64,000 bases of DNA, taken from SIG636 sp045592105 (lineage in GTDB: Bacteria > Bacillota > Clostridia > Oscillospirales > CAG-382). Under the pieces are notes generated by a model. That model saw only the letters and a list, made by a program, of their open reading frames with translations. It was not told where the DNA came from and ran no database searches. The translations under genes were made by a program, and so were the position numbers. Within the stretch, counting starts at the first letter, position 1; each line of letters opens with the position of its first letter. Location: the NCBI GenBank assembly GCA_045592105.1, contig JAZNUB010000045.1:13922-77921 (forward strand), read 5' to 3'. Below, piece after piece: positions 22,463 to 31,308 of this stretch.

Positions 22463-24862
22463 CTACTTACAAAGTATGTTAAGCATCTTGCCTTTAATGT
22501 AGATGCGCTTGAACACTTCTTTACCTGCAACGCGTGCGGCAACCTTATCAAGCTTCATAGCTTCTGCAAAAACGGTGTCCTCATCCGCATCAACGGGCAC
22601 GGTAACCGTTGCCTGGAACTTGCCAAGTACGGAAACGGCAACAGTTATACTGTCATCCTTAATCTTTTCCTCGTCGTACTTAGGCCACGGCGCAAGCGAA
22701 GCAAGCCCTTCACCGCCCAGCTCTGCCCAGCACTCCTCTGCAAGGTGGGGCGCAAACGGACAAAGCAGCAAGGTGAACACCTTAAGCGTTTCCTTATCGG
22801 CACCGCCTGCATCGTATATATCGTTAAGAAGCGTCATCATCGCGGCTATTGCGGTGTTAAACTTCATAGCCTCTATATCGGAGGTAACCTTCTTTATAGT
22901 CTTATGCAGAGCTTTTTCCACCTCAGGCGTGCTTGCGGGCTTAATCATATCCATAAGAGCCGCAAAACGGTCAAGGAAGCGGCGGCAACCCTTAACGCTG
23001 TTGGTAGACCAGGGCGCGCTCTTCTCAAAGTCGCCTATAAACATCTCGTAAAGACGCATCGTGTCCGCACCAAACTCATTAACAACGTCATCGGGATTAA
23101 CAACGTTGCCGCGGGATTTAGACATCTTTTCGCCATCCTCGCCCAGTATCATACCGTGAGAGGTGCGCTTAAGATAGGGTTCGGGGCAGGAGATAAGCCC
23201 AAGGTCATAAAGCACCTTTGCCCAGAAGCGCGAGTAAAGCAAATGCAAGGTTGCATGCTCCATACCGCCGTTGTACCAGTCAACGGGCATCCAATAATCA
23301 AGCGCTTCTCTGGAAGCGAAGGCTTCATCGTTATAGGGGTCACAGTAGCGCAGGAAGTACCAAGAGGAGCCTGCCCACTGAGGCATAGTATCCGTTTCAC
23401 GCTTAGCGGGGCCACCGCACTTGGGGCAGGTGGTGTTTACCCAATCGGTCATATTGGCAAGCGGAGATTCACCGTTATCGGTAGGCTCATAAGAGTCTAC
23501 GTCCGGCAGGGTAAGCGGAAGCTGGCTTTCGGGGATGGGCTGCCATCCGCAGCAATCACACCATACAAGCGGAATAGGCTCGCCCCAGTAACGCTGGCGG
23601 GAGAAAACCCAGTCACGCAGCTTGTAGTTTACCTTCTTTGTGCCGATGCCCTTTTCTTCAAGGTGCTCTATTATCTTAACCTTTGCATCCTTAACCTCAA
23701 GGCCGTTAAGTATGCCGCTGTTTACCATAATGCCTGTTTCAACGTCGGTAAACGCCGCTTCTTCAACGTTGCCGCCTGCAACAACCTCTATGATAGGAAG
23801 GTTGAATACCTTAGCAAACTCCCAATCGCGCGTATCGTGTGCAGGTACAGCCATTATTGCGCCCGTGCCGTAGGTTATAAGCACGTAGTCCGAAACGAAA
23901 ATGGGTATCTCTTTACCCGTAAGCGGGTTGATGGCGGTTACACCGTCAAGGCGTACACCGGTTTTATCCTTTGCCATTTCCGTGCGCTCAAAATCGCTTT
24001 TCCTTGCGGCAGCTTCACGGTATGCGGCAACGTCGGCATAGTTGTTAAGGCTATCCTTCCATTTTTCAACGTACGGATGCTCAGGCGCAATAACCATATA
24101 GGTTGCACCGTAAAGCGTGTCCGGACGGGTGGTAAACACGGTAAGCTTATCGCCCATGCTTGTTTCAAAATTAACCTCTGCACCGTAGGAACGGCCTATC
24201 CAGTTGCGTTCTGCAAGCTTAACGCGCTCGATATAATCAACGGTTTCAAGGTCATCCACAAGCCTGTCAGCATACTCGGTTATCTTAAGCATCCATTGGC
24301 TTTTTGCTTTACGCACAACGTCTGCACCGCAACGCTCGCACTTGCCGGAAACAACCTCCTCGTTAGCAAGCACAACCTTGCAGGAGGTACACCAGTTCAC
24401 GTTCATTTCCTTCTTGTATGCCAAGCCCTTTTTGAAAAGCTGAAGGAATATCCATTGCGTCCATTTATAATACTTTTCGTCCGTTGTGTTGATCTCCCTA
24501 TCCCAATCGAAGGAAAGACCTAAAGCCTTAAGCTGGCCCTTAAAGCGCTTAACGTTGTTTTCCGTAACCGTGCGCGGGTGCATTTTGTTCTTTATAGCGT
24601 AGTTTTCGGTAGGCAAACCGAACGCATCCCACCCCATGGGGAAAAGCACGTTCCAGCCCTCCATACGGCGCTTTCTGGAAACGATATCCAGCGCGGTGTA
24701 GGGACGGGGATGCCCAACGTGCAAGCCTGCGCCGGAGGGGTACGGAAACTCTACCAACGCAAAATACTTGGGCTTGCTTTTATCGTTTACAGCGGCAAAC
24801 GCTTTTTCCGCATCCCAGCGGTCTTGCCACTTTTTTTCTATTTCCTTATGTGAATACTTCAT
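22463..24862 (-). CDS. leuS: leucyl-tRNA synthetase
   Basis: Class I synthetase charging tRNA-Leu. The 799-residue protein has the HIGH-type motif PYPSGAGLHVGHPRPY near residue 42, zinc-type Cys pairs (CTSCKVVL, CERCGAD; CCGWQPIP, CPKCGG), the editing-domain segment TTRPDTLYGATYMVIAPEHP, the KMSKSRGNVVNP motif near residue 575, and an anticodon-binding C-terminal part. There is no T-box leader in front of it; it is transcribed from rsfS and upstream genes. Confidence 0.98.
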   Translation of the reverse strand: MKYSHKEIEKKWQDRWDAEKAFAAVNDKSKPKYFALVEFPYPSGAGLHVGHPRPYTALDIVSRKRRMEGWNVLFPMGWDAFGLPTENYAIKNKMHPRTVTENNVKRFKGQLKALGLSFDWDREINTTDEKYYKWTQWIFLQLFKKGLAYKKEMNVNWCTSCKVVLANEEVVSGKCERCGADVVRKAKSQWMLKITEYADRLVDDLETVDYIERVKLAERNWIGRSYGAEVNFETSMGDKLTVFTTRPDTLYGATYMVIAPEHPYVEKWKDSLNNYADVAAYREAAARKSDFERTEMAKDKTGVRLDGVTAINPLTGKEIPIFVSDYVLITYGTGAIMAVPAHDTRDWEFAKVFNLPIIEVVAGGNVEEAAFTDVETGIMVNSGILNGLEVKDAKVKIIEHLEEKGIGTKKVNYKLRDWVFSRQRYWGEPIPLVWCDCCGWQPIPESQLPLTLPDVDSYEPTDNGESPLANMTDWVNTTCPKCGGPAKRETDTMPQWAGSSWYFLRYCDPYNDEAFASREALDYWMPVDWYNGGMEHATLHLLYSRFWAKVLYDLGLISCPEPYLKRTSHGMILGEDGEKMSKSRGNVVNPDDVVNEFGADTMRLYEMFIGDFEKSAPWSTNSVKGCRRFLDRFAALMDMIKPASTPEVEKALHKTIKKVTSDIEAMKFNTAIAAMMTLLNDIYDAGGADKETLKVFTLLLCPFAPHLAEECWAELGGEGLASLAPWPKYDEEKIKDDSITVAVSVLGKFQATVTVPVDADEDTVFAEAMKLDKVAARVAGKEVFKRIYIKGKMLNILCK

Positions 24863-24889
24863 TTGTTTTATCCTTTCGGTCTTTTTATT

Positions 24890-25255
24890 TTAACCAATTT
24901 CTTCCTCAGTTAGTGTTTCGGCACCGTCCCATAGCTTTTCAAGCTTGTAGAACTCTCTTGCCGCCTTGGTGAAAACGTGTACTATCACGGAATGATAATC
25001 CAAAAGTATCCAATCACCGTGGCCTTCTATATGTCCGCACTCATAGCCTGCTTCCTTTAGCTTGTACTCCGCCTCGTCCGCAAGAGAGCGAACGTGGGTA
25101 GAGGAAGTACCCGTTGCTATAACAAAGTAGTCCGCCAGCACGGTTTGGTTGCCAACGGCAAGCACGCTAACGTCCACGCCCTTTTTGCTGTCCAACGCTT
25201 CGGAAGCGATTTTTGCCATTTCGGCTGCAATTGCTTTTTGTTTGTTCTCTGTCAT
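24890..25255 (-). CDS. rsfS: ribosomal silencing factor RsfS
   Basis: Binds ribosomal protein uL14 and blocks subunit joining when nutrients are short. The 121 residues carry the DUF143 signature: KGVDVSVLAV, ADYFVIATGTSSTHVRSLAD, IEGHGDWILLDYHSVIVHVF. Full length for the family. It sits between the LCP gene and leuS, following the nadD-yqeK region as in Bacillus. Confidence 0.97.
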   Translation of the reverse strand: MTENKQKAIAAEMAKIASEALDSKKGVDVSVLAVGNQTVLADYFVIATGTSSTHVRSLADEAEYKLKEAGYECGHIEGHGDWILLDYHSVIVHVFTKAAREFYKLEKLWDGAETLTEEEIG

Positions 25256-25301
25256 TTTTACAATGTCCTTTCTTTAAGAACTTATATATTTTTTATTGTT
25301 A

Positions 25302-26402
25302 TCAGTTTGCATATACGGGTATTGCTATCCCGTGCTCCAGCACAGATGATAGCTTAACCCCTTCCGTATCAGTATACCCGCCGCCAAGGTGGGAAAAATC
25401 CTCTGCCCCTATTTCGCTTGCCTTTACAGGCGCAAAGCCCTTGCTTAGTATAACGGCAAGCTTATCGGTATATGTGCCGTAATAGCTGCCGCTTCCAACG
25501 GTTACACCGTCCCCCGGTAGGGTATACATAACAACGCTTGCTTTTTTTGCAAGGCAAAGCTTTGTTGCAAGCAAGGCTACCGTTTCCGCATCAAGGTCTG
25601 TTTTAATATAGGTGGAAAGTGCATCCGTTATACTTACCGCCGCCGTAGCCGTGGAAAAGCTCATAAGCTTGTCAAGCATAGCCGCGGCGTAAAGCTTTTG
25701 CGCGTTTATGCGCCCTATATCCGCTTGCGGATATCCTTGCCTGTACCTAACAAACTGCGCCGCCTGCGCGCCGTTTAGCCGCTGTACGCCTTCTTTAAGA
25801 TGTAGGTCAATGCCGCGCTCTATATCCGTATAGTGGATGTTGGTGGGTATCTCTATCGTTACTCCGCCAACGGCATTGGTTATAGCCTCTATAGCGGCAC
25901 TGTCCAGAAAAACGTAGTTGTCAAGCTTAACGCCAAAATCAGCCTCTATCTTTTCCATAAGGCGGTGGATGCCTGCTTCAAGCGGGTTCGCGCTTCCTGC
26001 GTTAGCCGCAATGGTGCGGTATCTTGGCAACAGCGAATTAATGCGCCCCGAATAGTCCCCATCCTTAACGTAGGTATCTCTTGGTATCTGCAAGGTGGAA
26101 ACGGCACCCGTTTTATAGTTAAAGTACACGCAAATTATCGCATCGGTACGGTTACTGTCATAGTCCTTGCCAAGCACAAGCACGCCTTTTCCTGCTTCTG
26201 CTTGCGCGTCCTCTGCCGGTGGTGATTCCGTACTGCCCTCAAAGGCTTGGTATATGTAGTCCTCACCTTTGTTATCCGTTTTTTGCAGGCTTTTTTGGTA
26301 CGCCGCCGTTCCAAGGCTTAGCACCGATGCCAACAGCGCAAACACCGTAAGCACCGTTAATATCCGCGTTTTATTGCTTAAGCCCCCCGTTATTATCTTC
26401 AT
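25302..26402 (-). CDS. LytR-CpsA-Psr family protein
   Basis: Membrane-anchored phosphotransferase family that attaches wall teichoic acids or polysaccharides to peptidoglycan. The N-terminus has a transmembrane helix (ILTVLTVFALLASVLSLGTAAY), a short linker and an LCP domain: LVLGKDYDSNRTDAIICVYF, LQIPRDTYVKD, YVFLDSAAIEAITNAVGGV and QFVRYRQGYPQADIGRINAQ (catalytic Arg region). I start at ATG 26402, with GGAGAG eight bases upstream, rather than at TTG 26408. It overlaps nadD-yqeK by 32 bases. Length 366 residues. Confidence 0.9.
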   Translation of the reverse strand: MKIITGGLSNKTRILTVLTVFALLASVLSLGTAAYQKSLQKTDNKGEDYIYQAFEGSTESPPAEDAQAEAGKGVLVLGKDYDSNRTDAIICVYFNYKTGAVSTLQIPRDTYVKDGDYSGRINSLLPRYRTIAANAGSANPLEAGIHRLMEKIEADFGVKLDNYVFLDSAAIEAITNAVGGVTIEIPTNIHYTDIERGIDLHLKEGVQRLNGAQAAQFVRYRQGYPQADIGRINAQKLYAAAMLDKLMSFSTATAAVSITDALSTYIKTDLDAETVALLATKLCLAKKASVVMYTLPGDGVTVGSGSYYGTYTDKLAVILSKGFAPVKASEIGAEDFSHLGGGYTDTEGVKLSSVLEHGIAIPVYAN

Positions 26403-27600
26403 CAGCAAGACTCTCCTTTATAAAAGTTCTTGCTTCAAGTGTATGCGGGTGAACTGCTTTACATTCCTCGTTAAGCGCCTTAATGCTTTCGTCCAGCGCG
26501 AACAAAAGCGTTTTGTCTATCGCGGTTTCCTTGTTTTCTGCAAGATTTTTAAAATATTCCTCCCGCACGGAAATACAAAGCTCGTCTTTCCTGCCAAGCT
26601 CTATAAAATCGGCAAGATATATTATCTTTGCAAGCGGATTCATATCGGGCGCCGCGGTAGTGTGCGTAAGTATAGCCTGTGCCGCTTCGGGTAGACCAAA
26701 GCGTTTTTCCGCCACAGCCGCGCCCGTTACCGCGTGCTGAAGCTTTAGGGTGCTTGCGGTTATCTCGTCAAAGCAAACGCCGTACTCCTCCGCTATCGCC
26801 CTATGCCCCTCGGCATCAAGCTCTTTTGTGCAATCGTGCAGTAAAGCCGCCGCGCTAACAAGGCGCGTATCAAGAGAGGGATAATGGTTTTCTGCAAGAA
26901 GTATTGCCGCTTTTTCTACGCCGAACGTGTGAGACAAACGCTTGTTAGAGAGCTTTTGTATGTATTGTAATATATCCTCTGTTGGAATATCTACTGCCAT
27001 ATCCTTATACAACCCCTCACTTTTTATATACGCTTCCACCCCGTTGGTTACCATATCGCCAAACGGAAGCCCAAGCCGTACAGCACGGCGCACCGCCGTT
27101 GACGAAAGAGGGAAGCTATCCATATTTAAAATGCGTATATCGGCACCGTATTTATCGCCCAAGGCTTGTACCATAGGGCTTAACGGCTCACCTCCGCGCA
27201 CAGCCACCGCTATAACGCAGTTGTCAAGCAGATATCGGTACTCACGCCATTTTTCTATTATCAAAAGGTTATCCTGCCCCATTACAAGGCATATTTTCGC
27301 TTTAGGGTTTTCTGCTTGTAAGTGCTTTACCGTAAGGTAGGTATAGCTTGTTCCGCCGCTTTTAAGCTCATAGTCCGAAACGTTCACACCCTTAATCGAG
27401 CCAAAGCACAGCCTTGTCATATTAAGCCTGTGGTGTTCGTCGGCACCGCCCGTGTCCCGCATTTTGTGCGGCGGAATAAGGCAGGGCATAACGGTAAGGC
27501 TTGCGCCTTCAAAGCCGTTTAAAAAGGCGTTTGCCACCTCTAAATGTGCCTTGTGCGGTGGGTCAAAGGTGCCACCGTAAAGCCCCAACAGCTTGTCCAT
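26371..27600 (-). CDS. nadD/yqeK: nicotinate-nucleotide adenylyltransferase-YqeK HD hydrolase fusion
   Basis: A single 409-residue protein. Residues 1 to about 200 are NadD (GGTFDPPHKAHLEVA, MGQDNLL, SSTAVRR), which makes deamido-NAD from NaMN and ATP. Residues about 215-409 are an HD-domain protein of the YqeK family (SHTFGVEKAAI, AALLHDCTKEL, LTHTTA, IIYLADFIE). YqeK proteins are Ap4A hydrolases of the symmetrical type. In Bacillus the two are adjacent separate genes; here the frame runs straight through. Confidence 0.93.
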   Translation of the reverse strand: MDKLLGLYGGTFDPPHKAHLEVANAFLNGFEGASLTVMPCLIPPHKMRDTGGADEHHRLNMTRLCFGSIKGVNVSDYELKSGGTSYTYLTVKHLQAENPKAKICLVMGQDNLLIIEKWREYRYLLDNCVIAVAVRGGEPLSPMVQALGDKYGADIRILNMDSFPLSSTAVRRAVRLGLPFGDMVTNGVEAYIKSEGLYKDMAVDIPTEDILQYIQKLSNKRLSHTFGVEKAAILLAENHYPSLDTRLVSAAALLHDCTKELDAEGHRAIAEEYGVCFDEITASTLKLQHAVTGAAVAEKRFGLPEAAQAILTHTTAAPDMNPLAKIIYLADFIELGRKDELCISVREEYFKNLAENKETAIDKTLLFALDESIKALNEECKAVHPHTLEARTFIKESLADEDNNGGLKQ

Positions 27601-27614
27601 CCTTCACCAACTCC

Positions 27615-27908
27615 TTAACGCGGCAAAACTATCTTTTTGTTCTCCTTGCTTTCGCGGTATAAAACTATCTTTCTGCCTATAACCTGCACCGCCTCACAGC
27701 CAAGCAGGGGAACTATCTCCTGCATACACTCCTTAGGTGTAAGCGGAGCTGTTTCCAATACCGAAAGCTTCACTATCTCACGCGCCTCAAGCGCATCGCT
27801 AACGGTATCAACAAGCGGCTGTGTTATGCCGCCCTTGCCTATCTGCATTATCGTTTCAGTTGTGTTTGCTATCCCGCGCAGATACGCGCGCTGTTTAGTA
27901 GTTATCAT
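27615..27908 (-). CDS. yhbY: YhbY-type RNA-binding protein
   Basis: A 97-residue CRM-domain protein associated with ribosome assembly. It shows LRGIANTTETIMQIGKGGIT (the GKGG signature), LVDTVSDALEAREIVKLSVL and AVQVIGRKIVLYR. It overlaps the upstream 128-codon gene by four bases and precedes nadD-yqeK, a standard Firmicutes order. Confidence 0.95.
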   Translation of the reverse strand: MITTKQRAYLRGIANTTETIMQIGKGGITQPLVDTVSDALEAREIVKLSVLETAPLTPKECMQEIVPLLGCEAVQVIGRKIVLYRESKENKKIVLPR

Positions 27909-28291
27909 TTCTTGTTAGCACAGCCCGCACAGGTGCCGAAATACCCGTGCATATCAAGATAAAGCTGCCCGTTCCTTTCTTTAAATCCAAGCTCCTTTGC
28001 GGTTTCGGCGTCGTCCTCTTCAAAGAACGCGTCAAACCCCGCAGTTCTCTCCACAAACTCAAGACAAGCGCGCCCTGCTATAATAAGCGCATCCCTGTCC
28101 TCGTTGCGCTTGATGTTGCGTAGCGCTATAATCCTGCCGCCACCCTTTATAAGCTTAAACAGGCAGATGCCGCACAACACCTCTTCGGCGTATATAAAGT
28201 AGCACAGCGCGTTTTCCTCGGCGGTAATGCCGCATTTTTCGCACAGCGCGTTGATTTTGTTTATATCAAACTCAGGTGAAACCCGTATCAT
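27905..28291 (-). CDS. uncharacterised 128-residue protein
   Basis: Not assigned to a family with confidence. The order of predicted elements (NALCYFIYAEEVLCGICLFKLIKGGGRIIALRN... RDALIIAGRACLEFVERTAGF... ELGFKERNGQLYLDMHGYF) is loosely like a small GNAT acetyltransferase fold, but no clear acetyl-CoA motif (RxxGxG/A) is seen. The C-terminus ends FGTCAGCANKK, a CxxC pair suggestive of a metal site. It overlaps rluB and yhbY by four bases each, so it is translated as part of this ribosome-related operon. Confidence 0.7.
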   Translation of the reverse strand: MIRVSPEFDINKINALCEKCGITAEENALCYFIYAEEVLCGICLFKLIKGGGRIIALRNIKRNEDRDALIIAGRACLEFVERTAGFDAFFEEDDAETAKELGFKERNGQLYLDMHGYFGTCAGCANKK

Positions 28292-29025
28292 TTTCTACCC
28301 TCTCCTTTTTTGTTTACCGCCGCTATAAGCGATTTAAGCTCCTGCTCGGTTAAACGGCGGCACCCGCCGTTCTCCAGCCCGTTTATGCTTAAAGGCCCTA
28401 TCGCCACGCGCTTAAGCTGCATTATAGAAAGCCCGCACGCCTCACACATACGGCGTATCTGGCGGTTTTTGCCCTCGCTTAGCACAAAGCGCAAAACGCT
28501 TGCGTTTTCGTTGCGGCTTATAAGCGTAACCTCCACGGGCGCAATACGCTCGCCCTCCAAATCACGCATTGCACGCAGCTTGTCAAGCACGCTACCTTCA
28601 ACGTGCCCGCGCACGTTTACCATATAGGTCTTTTTAAGGTGGTATGCGGGGTGCATAAGCTTGTTGGCAAGCTCACCATCGTTTGTGCAAATAATAAGCC
28701 CCTCGCTGTCCTTATCAAGCCTACCCACGGGATAAATGCGCTCCCCATCGGGCAATAGCGTGCGTATCGTGGCGCGGCCAAACTCGTCACTCATAGTAGT
28801 AACGATGCCCTGCGGCTTGTTTACCAAATAGTAAAGCATCCGTTTTTTCAGTATAACGGGCTTGCCCTTGTATTGCACGCGGTCACGGTGGGGGGCAACG
28901 CTGTCCCCAACCTTGGCGGTAACGCCGTTTACCGTTACAAAGCCCGCAGCTATCTCTTTTTCTGCCGCACGGCGTGACATTAAGCCGCAATCCGCCATAT
29001 ATTTATGCAATCGTACTTTTTCCAT
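28288..29025 (-). CDS. rluB: RsuA/RluB family rRNA pseudouridine synthase
   Basis: Converts a uridine in ribosomal RNA to pseudouridine. The 245 residues consist of an N-terminal S4 domain (VRLHKYMADCGLMSRRAAEKEIAAG) and a synthase domain with PVGRLDKDSEGLIICTNDGELAN (catalytic Asp), LKKTYMVNVRG and EGKNRQIRRMCEACG. Exact rRNA target (RluB or RsuA type) is not certain. Confidence 0.93.
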   Translation of the reverse strand: MEKVRLHKYMADCGLMSRRAAEKEIAAGFVTVNGVTAKVGDSVAPHRDRVQYKGKPVILKKRMLYYLVNKPQGIVTTMSDEFGRATIRTLLPDGERIYPVGRLDKDSEGLIICTNDGELANKLMHPAYHLKKTYMVNVRGHVEGSVLDKLRAMRDLEGERIAPVEVTLISRNENASVLRFVLSEGKNRQIRRMCEACGLSIMQLKRVAIGPLSINGLENGGCRRLTEQELKSLIAAVNKKGEGRK

Positions 29026-29046
29026 ATCCTCTGTTACAGCGCTTTT

Positions 29047-30174
29047 TTATTTTCTTGCAACGTTATGGCAAGCAAAAAGCGGTATTTCCTTTATAAGTGT
29101 TCCGTTTTCAAATATTTTTAAAGCGGCAATCGCCTCGCCCTTTTGTACGGGCGCATTAACCGCATCCGTTACGTACAGCTTGGTTATGGTGCTGTCGGTA
29201 GGGGTGCAGATGCGCACGTCATCCTCACAGCACGCCACGGTAGAGCCCTTCTTGCCGCCAATTATCGGCACAGCCACAAGCTCTTTAGCTGTGTAAACCG
29301 TTTCCATACGAAACGCGCTAAAGCCGTAATCAAGCATCTCCGTATGGTCGTGCCAATCGTTACGGTCGTTAAGCGTTACGGCAATCAGCGTCATCCCCGC
29401 GCGGCGCGCCGCCGTTACCAGGCACCTGCCTGCCGCAAGCGTGTATCCCGTTTTAACACCGATAAGCCCCTCGTAGCTACGCAAAAGCTTGTTGTGGTTC
29501 ATCAGATAACGCGGTAAATGCCCATCGCCCTCTATTTTAGCAGAAACGGTGGAGGCAACTTTTACAAACCCATCAAGCCGCAACGCGTACGCGGTTATAG
29601 CCGCAAGCTCTTTGGCGGTGGTGTAATGCCCCTCTGCGCTCAACCCGTGCGGGTTTGCAAAGCGCGTGCTTGTTAAGCCCAAGGATAAAGCCTTTTCGTT
29701 CATAAGCTGTACAAACGCATCGGTACTGCCTGCCACGGCTATCGCAAGCGCAACAGCCGCATCGTTGCCGGACTCCAAAAGCAAGGCGTAAAGCAGCTCC
29801 TCTTGCGTAAAGCGTTCGCCCTCCGAAAGGTAAATGGACGAGCCCTCCACGTTAACAGCCTCACGCGTTATAACGGTTTCCGCCTGCATATCCCCATACT
29901 CCAAGGCTATAACAGCGGTCATAATCTTGGTGGTGCTTGCCATCGGAAGCTCGCTGTTGCAGTTGTGCGCGAACAGTACCCTGCCGCTTTCCGCATCGTA
30001 CAGCACCGCGGAAACCGCCGAGATTTCAACCCCGCCCTTGCCTGCGTATGTGTATACCGCCACGGTGCTTTTATCTTCGGAAACAACGCGCCCGCCGCCG
30101 CAACCTGCAAGCGTAAGCATAGCAAGCAAAAAAGCTATCGCAATACACCAAAAAGCCTTGCTTTTATTGTTCAA
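29047..30174 (-). CDS. D-alanyl-D-alanine carboxypeptidase (DacF-like lipoprotein)
   Basis: Penicillin-binding serine peptidase that trims the terminal D-Ala of peptidoglycan stem peptides. The 375 residues have a lipoprotein signal ending LAGC (Cys25 region), the SxxK motif in MASTTKIMTAV, the SGN motif in ESGNDAAVALA and the KTG motif in IGVKTGYTLAAGRCL, followed by a C-terminal beta domain. The start is a TTG at 30174. It lies beside gerW, which fits a sporulation-related DacF/DacB role, but a vegetative role is equally possible. Confidence 0.9.
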   Translation of the reverse strand: MNNKSKAFWCIAIAFLLAMLTLAGCGGGRVVSEDKSTVAVYTYAGKGGVEISAVSAVLYDAESGRVLFAHNCNSELPMASTTKIMTAVIALEYGDMQAETVITREAVNVEGSSIYLSEGERFTQEELLYALLLESGNDAAVALAIAVAGSTDAFVQLMNEKALSLGLTSTRFANPHGLSAEGHYTTAKELAAITAYALRLDGFVKVASTVSAKIEGDGHLPRYLMNHNKLLRSYEGLIGVKTGYTLAAGRCLVTAARRAGMTLIAVTLNDRNDWHDHTEMLDYGFSAFRMETVYTAKELVAVPIIGGKKGSTVACCEDDVRICTPTDSTITKLYVTDAVNAPVQKGEAIAALKIFENGTLIKEIPLFACHNVARK

Positions 30175-30215
30175 AACAACTCACCCCGCAATATTTTATT
30201 GCGGTAGGCGTGCGT

Positions 30216-30662
30216 TTATTCCGCTGAGGCTTCTTTTTGCTCTGCCTCTTTATTCTTCTTTCTGTCCTTATATTTAGAAAACAGCTCCGGTATTTTGTCG
30301 ATTAAAACATTTATGCCCTCAATCGCCTGAGTAACAGGGTTATCGTCCTGCCCTGCGGGTACGGGATTGTTAAGGTCTACAACCTGCACGTCTGTACCCT
30401 TAACGATTATAAAGCCAAGGGGCGTAACGGAAACGCCTGCGCCGTTGCCGCCAACAAAGTTTTTCTTTTCGGGCGTGGGCACTTTTTTAGAATCATAGTC
30501 CGCACCGCCTGCGGCAAAGCCAACGCTTACCTTGGAGTAGGGAAGCACCACAACCTCATCGTTAAGCCTTATCGGCTCGCCTATAACGGTGTTGGAATCC
30601 GCTACGGAGCGAATTTTGCTAAGAGCCGTATCAATGATTTGGTTAAGAGAGGATTCGTTCAT
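30216..30662 (-). CDS. ytfJ: GerW family sporulation protein (YtfJ)
   Basis: YtfJ/GerW is a spore protein linked to lysozyme-type germination in Bacillus. The 148 residues show the family core: NQIIDTALSKIRSVADSNTVIGEPI, VVVLPYSKVSVGFAAGG, GNGAGVSVTPLGFIIVKG, then a charged tail. I chose ATG 30662 (AGGTG nine bases upstream) over the GTG at 30674. It overlaps the DUF2953 gene, the same pair (ytfI-ytfJ) as in Bacillus subtilis, and marks the host as a likely spore former. Confidence 0.93.
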   Translation of the reverse strand: MNESSLNQIIDTALSKIRSVADSNTVIGEPIRLNDEVVVLPYSKVSVGFAAGGADYDSKKVPTPEKKNFVGGNGAGVSVTPLGFIIVKGTDVQVVDLNNPVPAGQDDNPVTQAIEGINVLIDKIPELFSKYKDRKKNKEAEQKEASAE

Positions 30663-31308
30663 CTTCTGTATCACCTTTCAAATTTTTTCTCAGTTCCATC
30701 GGCAAGCGTTCGTACTTGCTGTAGTATTTGGAAATTATAATCAAGCAGATTATAAATTGCCAGATGCGTAGTGAAAACCCTATTTCCACCGCGATATCAG
30801 TTTTATCCGCGTAAAAATCGGGCGTGAACTCGGTATAAACACAGTCCGCCTTGCGGGAACGCTTTTTTATAGACTGCGCGAACTCGTGCAAAGAACAAAC
30901 CACGCCCGAAAGCGAGCCGTAAAGAACGGCTGTTTTTGCGGGGTCGGTAGTACCCAGATTGATCTTTAGCATATATTTTTCAAGCTTTGCGTATTTTCTA
31001 AACCGCTTCCAAAAGCTAATAACCCCATCGCGCAGGATAATAAGCGTTTCCTTTAAAATAACGGTTTTACTAACCTTTTTAAGCTTTTTCTTTCGTACCG
31101 CGCTTTTAACCTTTTGCTTCTCGGTGAAATCCTCTATAAGGATATCCGCCTCCTCGGTACCAACAAGATCCTCCTCGAACCTGAAGCCGAGAACGCTGTA
31201 TTCAAGCTGAAGCACGCTTCCGTAATACAGAAAATAAATCTTTATGCGAAGCATAAGGATAATAAGCAAAAGCAAAACAATGCCGCCGATGATATAAAGC
31301 GCAATCAT
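30643..31308 (-). CDS. DUF2953 membrane protein (YtfI-like)
   Basis: A 221-residue protein with an N-terminal transmembrane helix (ALYIIGGIVLLLLIILML), a basic middle (VKSAVRKKKLKKVSK), the typical DUF2953 segment NLGTTDPAKTAVLYGSLSG and a second hydrophobic stretch near residue 185 (IWQFIICLIIISKY). Function unknown; it is regularly paired with gerW/ytfJ in spore formers. Overlaps scpB by four bases. Confidence 0.88.
   Translation of the reverse strand: MIALYIIGGIVLLLLIILMLRIKIYFLYYGSVLQLEYSVLGFRFEEDLVGTEEADILIEDFTEKQKVKSAVRKKKLKKVSKTVILKETLIILRDGVISFWKRFRKYAKLEKYMLKINLGTTDPAKTAVLYGSLSGVVCSLHEFAQSIKKRSRKADCVYTEFTPDFYADKTDIAVEIGFSLRIWQFIICLIIISKYYSKYERLPMELRKNLKGDTEDERILS

Noticed and set aside
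22745..24523. 592-codon frame antisense to leuS
   Set aside because: Lies wholly opposite a highly conserved synthetase; no family motifs and no ribosome site. It is a codon-bias shadow.
24863..24889. T-box in front of leuS
   Set aside because: Only 27 bases separate leuS from rsfS; there is no room for a T-box and no hairpin or T-run.
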